Positions 58,742 to 64,000 of a stretch of DNA of 64,000 bases are shown here, piece by piece (position 1 is the first letter of the stretch; every line of letters starts with the position of its first letter). The notes beneath the pieces are model-generated. The model saw only the letters and a program-made list of their open reading frames with translations, did no database searches and had not been told where the DNA came from. The translations under genes and the position numbers were made by a program. The DNA lies in contig NW_023503295.1 of NCBI RefSeq assembly GCF_014529535.1, positions 2,776,416 through 2,840,415 on the forward strand, in the 5' to 3' direction. This stretch comes from Bradysia coprophila. Its lineage: Eukaryota > Arthropoda > Insecta > Diptera > Sciaridae.

Positions 58742-60573
58742 ATGCTGAGGATGGGTTTCGTATTCGGCAGTCTAACCGTTGATTTGTTAGCAGCGTTGCT
58801 AATAATAGCCACAAGTGTTTACTTTTATGCTACGCTGCACACGTACGCCTACTGGAAAAAACGCGGTGTTAAGTTTATCGAACCAACATTTCTGTTCGGG
58901 AATTTCGGACCGACATTTCGGCAAAAATTAAGTCTCGGAGAAGTGGTGCAGACATTCTACAACTCCACATCAGACGCATTCATCGGCATTTTCGTTGCCT
59001 TTAAACCGACATTGGTGGTACGCGATCCGGAATTGGCTCGAACCGTTTTGATCAAAGACTTTCAACACTTCCATGACCGCGGAATCGTTATCGACGAGGA
59101 GCGTGATCCCCTGTCTGGCCATCTGTTTTCATTGGGTGGACAGAAATGGGATAATCTACGAGCAAAACTTTCGCCAACCTTTACCTCTGGTAAGCTGAAG
59201 GCGATGTTTCCAACGCTTGTGGCTTGTGGTGATCCGTTAAAGAAATTCATGGAACAGGCGGCAATTAAGGGGGAAACGATTGAAGTCCGTGAAGTTTTGG
59301 CTCAATACACCACGAATGTATGGGTTTCCATGTTATCCGATGCCAAACGAAATATTTATTTTTGTGTTGCGTACAGGTAATCGCCTCGGTGGCTTTCGGT
59401 ATCGAAATTGATTGTGTCGCAGACCCAGATACAGATTTCAGGAAATATGGAAGGAAGGTAAGCCGAGTTGAGCTCAACTCATGAGTGTTCGTTGGTTGAA
59501 TACATCGACATTAACAATGACAATATATTCGAAGGTGTTCGAGCCAACCTTTAGGAATGCAGTAGGCACCATGATTCAAATACTATTCCCCCAAATCATG
59601 TTCTTAATTAAAATGAAATCGGTTGCGCAAGAGGTTGAAGATTTCATTATATCGATGGTAAAAGGCACATTGGACTACAGAGAAAAGAATAATGTTGTGC
59701 GGAAGGATTTCTTCCAATTGATGATCCAGCTACGAAACACTGGATCGATTCAATTGGACGACCAGTGGGAAACGAAAATCGTTAACGATTCCCAAAAGAA
59801 ACTGTCGATCAACGAAATGGCTGCTCAGGTTAATTCTAAAACTTATCTCGCTTTGCCGCTCACCGAAGTGAAATTATTGTGGATTCTAGGCGTTCGTGTT
59901 CTGGCTAGCTGGCTTCGAGACGTCGTCAACGACAATGGGTTTCTGCTTATATGAACTGGCTAGAAATCAAGACATTCAGAATCGTGTGCGCAAAGAAATT
60001 GACGACGTACTCGCCGAACATAATGGCGAAGTAACTTACGAATCGATCAACGATATGAAGCTATTGGAATTGTGCATCGATGAGACGTTACGTATGTATC
60101 CGCCGGTTTTCAATTTGATACGGGAGTGCACCAAAGAATGGAAAATGCCGGGTACGAACATTAAGATAGAAAAGGGAGTCGGTGTTGTTGTACCAATATT
60201 TGCACTGCAAAGAGATCCCAAATATTATCCGAATCCAGAACAATTTCAACCGGAACGTTTTAATGCTGAAAATTCGACGGGTAAAACGTTTTTGAACCGG
60301 CCATACATGTGAGTTGTAACACCTTCCGTCGAGGTGAGCTTATTTTCAAATTTTACGTTTCTATTTCTATAAAAAAGGCCATTCGGCGAGGGTCCGAGAA
60401 TATGCATTGGACAACGACTTGGCAAAATGCAAACCAAAGTTGGCCTGCTGTTACTACTACAGAATTACAAATTTAATTTAAGCGGAAACACGCTTCAACC
60501 GCTCAAAATAAGTCCGGTAAATTTCTTGTTTGCACCAGTCGGCGGTCTACAACTGAAAGTGACGAAGAGATAA
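58742..60573 (+). CDS. Cytochrome P450, CYP6-type (gene 3)
   Basis: Five exons: 58742-59317, 59377-59457, 59535-59828, 59890-60308 and 60378-60573; 521 aa from the first ATG (518 from the second, 58751). ER-anchored monooxygenase. Anchor VDLLAALLIIATSVYFYA; AYWKKRGVKFIEPTFLFGNF; DFQHFHDRGIVI; helix C GQKWDNLRAKLSPTFTSGKL; EPTFRNAVGTMI; I-helix AGFETSSTTM; ExxR in ETLRMYP; FQPERF; haem loop PFGEGPRICIG with Cys at about residue 466. It shares the introns after GRK and before the haem loop with gene 1, and is closer to gene 1 than to gene 2 by motif. Intact. Confidence 0.92.
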
Positions 60574-60622
60574 TTTGATATGCAAAATTGTTCCCGAACT
60601 GAGCGGGAAATTAAACGTGAAA

Positions 60623-60628
60623 AATAAA
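60623..60628 (+). terminator. Polyadenylation signal of P450 gene 3
   Basis: AATAAA 50 nt after the stop codon. Confidence 0.6.
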
Positions 60629-60770
60629 GGCGAAGCAAAATTTCTTGAATGCCTGTTCAATGGATTCGAAATGTTTTCGAAATTTATGAGTTTCTAAACA
60701 ATCACCTTAGCTAACTAGTCAAGAAGAAAAACAACAATAATAGAAATATCCCAACAAAAATCTCTTCGAC

Positions 60771-61010
60771 AAAAGTGTGACGCAGTCTTTGAAGTACAAT
60801 TTCTAAAATGAATGATATCGCTAGTTGACGCTTTCAGCTTCGTTACGCAAAAATTAAATTTTACACCCAATTAGTTCAAACAAGCTGGCTTAGTTTTTCT
60901 CATCATCTGCCAAATAATTTTTACAAAAAAAAATTTGACTGGAAACAACCAAAATTTTACCAAAAAAATCTGCGTCGAGATTTTTGTTGGGATATCAGTC
61001 GTTTTAGAAG
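60771..61010. mobile_element. Family F remnant, copy F4
   Basis: GTGTGACGCAGTCTTTGAAG, ATGATATCGCTAG, TTGACTGGAAACAACCAAAA, TCTGCGTCGAGATTTTTGTT and GGATATCAGTCGTTTTAGAA show outer and inner F motifs, with the right arm mostly lost. Confidence 0.55.
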
Positions 61011-61149
61011 TTTTAGAACACTGCTTTTTATAACAGTTTTTTTTATGAAAAGATCGACTTTTTACTGGCTGCGCCACTATTGTGAGCAGTCTTTTTTGTC
61101 GCAAATATTTATTTATATTTGAATGCTTGCAAATAAGTTTATAACAGAA

Positions 61150-61395
61150 ATTCGGAAATTTGGCAAAATTTGAAAATTTGGCGAAAATTTGAAAATTTGA
61201 CGAAATTCGAAAATTTGACGAAATTTAACGAAAATTTGACGAAATTCGAAAATTTGACGAAATTTAACGAAAATTTAACGAAAATCGAAAATTTGACGAA
61301 AATCGAAAATTTGACGAAATTCGAAAATTTGACGAAAATTGAAAATTTGACGAAATTCGAAAATTTGACGAAATTCGAAAATTTGACGAAGAAAG
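61150..61395. repeat. AAATTTGACGAAATTCG short tandem array
   Basis: About 15 copies of 16-18 bp units (GAAAATTTGACGAAATTC). A 91-codon frame of repeated KFENLT is produced on the plus strand and is not a gene. Confidence 0.9.
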
Positions 61396-61639
61396 TAATT
61401 CTCTATCTGCCACCATTCAAGAAATATCTCCAAAACCCCAATTGACCCACCCATTTCCAACTTTCGACATTTTTCGCAAATGCCCTTCTTTTCTACTCGT
61501 AAAACTCTGAGACTTTGCCGAAGAAAGTAACTCTCTATCTCTCATAATCGCAAAAATATTAGTCCTTTCATCCTACGCTCGAGTAACTCAAAATTTGGTC
61601 ACTCTAATCACTCTAGCTCAAACGAATCTGCTCCGATTT

Positions 61640-62245
61640 TTTAAATTATTTTTTTGTTCGAATCGTGTTACGAATACCTTTCATTTGATGGGTCGCACGC
61701 CTCTGTAGGTTTCAATACAGCTAAGCTACAGCCGAAAACGCGTTCCCGTCCCTCGAAAACCACACTCAGAAACCACTTCGAGGTCAACAAAACAAAATTC
61801 TGGGGTAATGGCGTATCACATTTTCATTTTTATGCCCACCCTGAGGTTCCTGCAAAATTTCATGGAGATTGGCTGACTAGTTTCCGAGATCGACCGTCGA
61901 TAGATAGACAGATAGACAGATAGACAGATAGAAACATACAGAGTAAGTTGAAAGATTTTGATTGTTTGGAAAACGTTAATTTGGTGCATTTTCTATCAAA
62001 ATGACCAACTTCAAAACGATGTATCTCCGGCAATTTTAAAGTTACATAGTCGAGTGATAGCTCGTTTTGCTCGTATTTGAAGCGCGAATAAGATAGAATA
62101 GGACTTGTGGTGATACAGGCCAAAGGAAAGAAACTTAAATTCTCGCCTATAGTTGCCGCGTCTCAAAAAATTTTCTTCGTTCTTTTTTTGGAAGTTAGAC
62201 TGCGTCAAGTCCTCCGCTATCGCTCCGGACATGATCAGATCTGTT
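61640..62245 (+). mobile_element. Family Y repeat, copy Y2 (uninterrupted)
   Basis: Contains ACCTTTCATTTGATGGGTCG, GAGATTGGCTGACTAGTTTC, an AGATAGAC microsatellite (61904-61930), GAGTGATAGCTCGTTTTGCT and the end TGCGTCAAGTCCTCCGCTAT, then CGCTCCGGACATGATC. The layout (tandem-type unit, microsatellite, GCGTCA...CATGAT end) parallels family D. It is the empty-site reference for Y1. The left boundary is approximate. Confidence 0.6.
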
Positions 62246-62842
62246 CATCCTTTGTTTCGATTTCCGGTCTAGAACGTCAGGTCTTATTGTAGCAACCTCA
62301 CAGTCTCCAACACCCTGTGTCTTAGTTAAAGAAATTTTGGGGCAATTTTCTATTCTTCTTCTAGATCGCATGAACATCTCGAAATTTCCGAAAGCTTTAA
62401 CTTGTTCAGCCCACAATATCCGGTATTAGTTCCTACCTTCCGGTGCATGTTGAACAAATCTTTGGCCCATTTTTTGTATGTCTGGCTTTGGGACGAAACG
62501 TGTTTACGCTTAACCCAGTCTTGTTGTGATCTTTTGCATACCGACTGGGCCCATTCACCTAAGCCACCAAACCTTCCTTAGCCAACCGATAAAACTCAAT
62601 TACCGAATTTAGGAAAACATTATTCATCGGAACAGAGCAGCAACGAGAAATGGTTCTGGCTGGACTCTACTTTCGGCATTACTGTTAAGTATTACTATGA
62701 CTCCTGTGGCAGGAGACCAAAAATTCATTAGACTTCACAAATTAGTTTTGTTTGCATTACGGTACAAAAACTCACAGTTTATTCGGAGCGCTATCAGTGT
62801 CGTATAAAATTAGAGTGAATTCAACAAGAACCACCAATCAGA
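62246..62842. other. Intergenic, no gene recognised
   Basis: Short frames only; nothing recognised. Confidence 0.35.
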
Positions 62843-63355
62843 ATCGCCCAAAACCACTTACAGTGGAGGTGTGACGCAAGTCCTTTTATCCACTTACTAA
62901 AGAACTGATATCGGTGTAGGTGACGCTTACAGATTCGACACGCAAAAAGATATGCGTCACAAATGGCAGCTGATGAGGAAAGCACGCGAAAGTTTGATCA
63001 ACAAAAATTTTACCCGAAAAATTTTAGAAAGAAAATTATAACAAAAATAAATTGCGTCAAAAAGTGGCAGTCAATTCGGCTTTCTTCCGTTTGAATTCCA
63101 TTCTTTAAAGCAATATATTTCACAATTTTAAAAATTTTCCTTACTCAACATGTGCTACTTGTTGACGCAATTTTTTTTTTGTTTTAATTTTCTTCCTGGT
63201 AAGATTTTTGTTGATAAAATTTTCGCGTGCTTTCCTCATCAGCTGCCATTTGTGACGCATATCTTTTTGCGTGTCGAATCTGTAAGATATCAGTTCTTTT
63301 GTAAGTGGATAACAGGACTTGCGTCACACCTCTACTGTAAGTGGTTTTGGGCGAT
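62843..63355. mobile_element. Family F foldback element, copy F2 (complete)
   Basis: 513 bp with inverted ends ATCGCCCAAAACCACTTACA and mirror. Internal GTGACGCAAGTCC, GATATGCGTCACAAATGGCA, ATTGCGTCAAAAAGTGGCAG and mirrors surround TCGGCTTTCTTCCGTTTGAA. No coding capacity. It is the empty-site reference for F1. Confidence 0.8.
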
Positions 63356-63474
63356 ATCAGCTCTTTTGTAAGTTTTGATTTTTTAGAATTTGGTCGCAGA
63401 TAATAGACATTCATATTTTGCAGTTCTTACAAAACTAAATAACTTTCTCTTTCATCTCAACCTTCCAGCAAAAT

Positions 63475-63690
63475 CGAAAATTTTACTAAATTCAAAAATT
63501 TGACCAAAATCCGAAAATTTGACCAAATTCGATAATTTGACGAAAATAAAAAATTTGACGAAATTCGATAATTTGACGAAATTTAAAAATTTAACGAAAA
63601 TTGAAAATTTGACGAAAATCAATAAGTTGATGAAAATCGAAAATTTGACGAAAATAGAAAATTTGTCGAAATTTAAAAATTTAAAGCACT
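63475..63690. repeat. AAATTTGACGAAAATCG short tandem array
   Basis: Twelve or so 16-18 bp units about 120 bp after F2; frames on both strands are repeat translations. Confidence 0.85.
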
Positions 63691-64000
63691 TAAAACGCTC
63701 ATAGCTCCAAGATAAGCGACTTTTTAGGAACACCATGAAACACGTGTCGACTAGAATGTCAAACGCTATAACTTTGTCTTTTAAACGAACTTTCTATCTA
63801 TGCCATATTTTCTGAGTTATGGGTCCTATAGTTCAATAGCTTAAAACGCTCATAGCTCCGAAATTATAAGCTTTTATGAAAATTCCTTCAAACTAGTTTC
63901 TTAGAATTACGTTCTTGACATACCCTGAAAATTTCAGCCAGATCCAATGGTAAATTTAAAAGTTTCGTTGTAACAATGTGACAAAGGGACAAAGTGACAA
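63691..64000. repeat. Direct repeat with CTTAAAACGCTCATAGCTCC
   Basis: CTTAAAACGCTCATAGCTCC occurs at 63688 and 63840, about 152 bp apart, followed by related text (TCTGAGTTATGGGTCC; CCTGAAAATTTCAGCCAGAT). Probably the tandem part of another repeat that leaves the window. Confidence 0.45.

Noticed and set aside
61170..61445. KFENLT-repeat protein
   Set aside because: Translation of the AAATTTGACG array; both strands are open.

Overview
This 64 kb window is insect nuclear DNA, most likely from a fly (Diptera, possibly a nematoceran such as a fungus gnat; the species is inferred, not shown). It is AT-rich, has spliced genes with short GT-AG introns, a ZAD zinc-finger gene and CYP6-type P450s (arthropod families), and protein sequences closest in my memory to dipteran orthologues. 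About two thirds of the window is repeats and transposable-element relics.

Nine protein-coding genes can be assembled exon by exon. From left to right: NECAP, clathrin adaptor accessory protein (+, 876-3033); Rpt6/PSMC5 proteasome ATPase (+, 11904-13280); DCAF7/wings-apart WD40 protein (-, 19772-21115); Y14/tsunagi exon-junction-complex protein (+, 24914-25696); a ZAD plus ten-finger C2H2 protein (-, 25809-31006) with a 3 kb intron full of repeats; ASCC2, CUE-domain ribosome-quality-control factor (-, 36359-38533, 5' exon(s) not found), which carries a clear U12-type intron; and three full-length CYP6-type cytochrome P450s (+ 41637-45156, - 50092-51695, + 58742-60573). The first six are single-copy housekeeping or regulatory genes with unrelated jobs. 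The P450s form a dispersed detoxification cluster broken up by transposons.

The repeats fall into recognisable groups. (1) Helitron/Helentron-like non-autonomous elements: family A, six copies; family C, two copies; families D and Y. They have subterminal inverted repeats, internal tandem repeats of about 110-145 bp, a GACGGACA-type microsatellite and a 3'-terminal hairpin whose stem covaries between families. (2) Foldback/hAT-like elements with 8-bp target duplications (22021-22981, 32827-35385, 42443-43920), the last inside a P450 intron. (3) A GCGTCA-rich foldback family F, repeatedly followed by an AAATTTGACG array. (4) Relics of a Penelope-like element and two LINEs (13.9-16.8 kb), next to a 52-bp minisatellite with 156-bp higher-order period and a palindromic GCACCCGGGTGC satellite. 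Several insertions are nested, and empty-site comparison inside the window gives their order.

No CRISPR, operon, prokaryotic or viral feature was seen. No tRNA or rRNA gene was recognised, though these could not be searched systematically.
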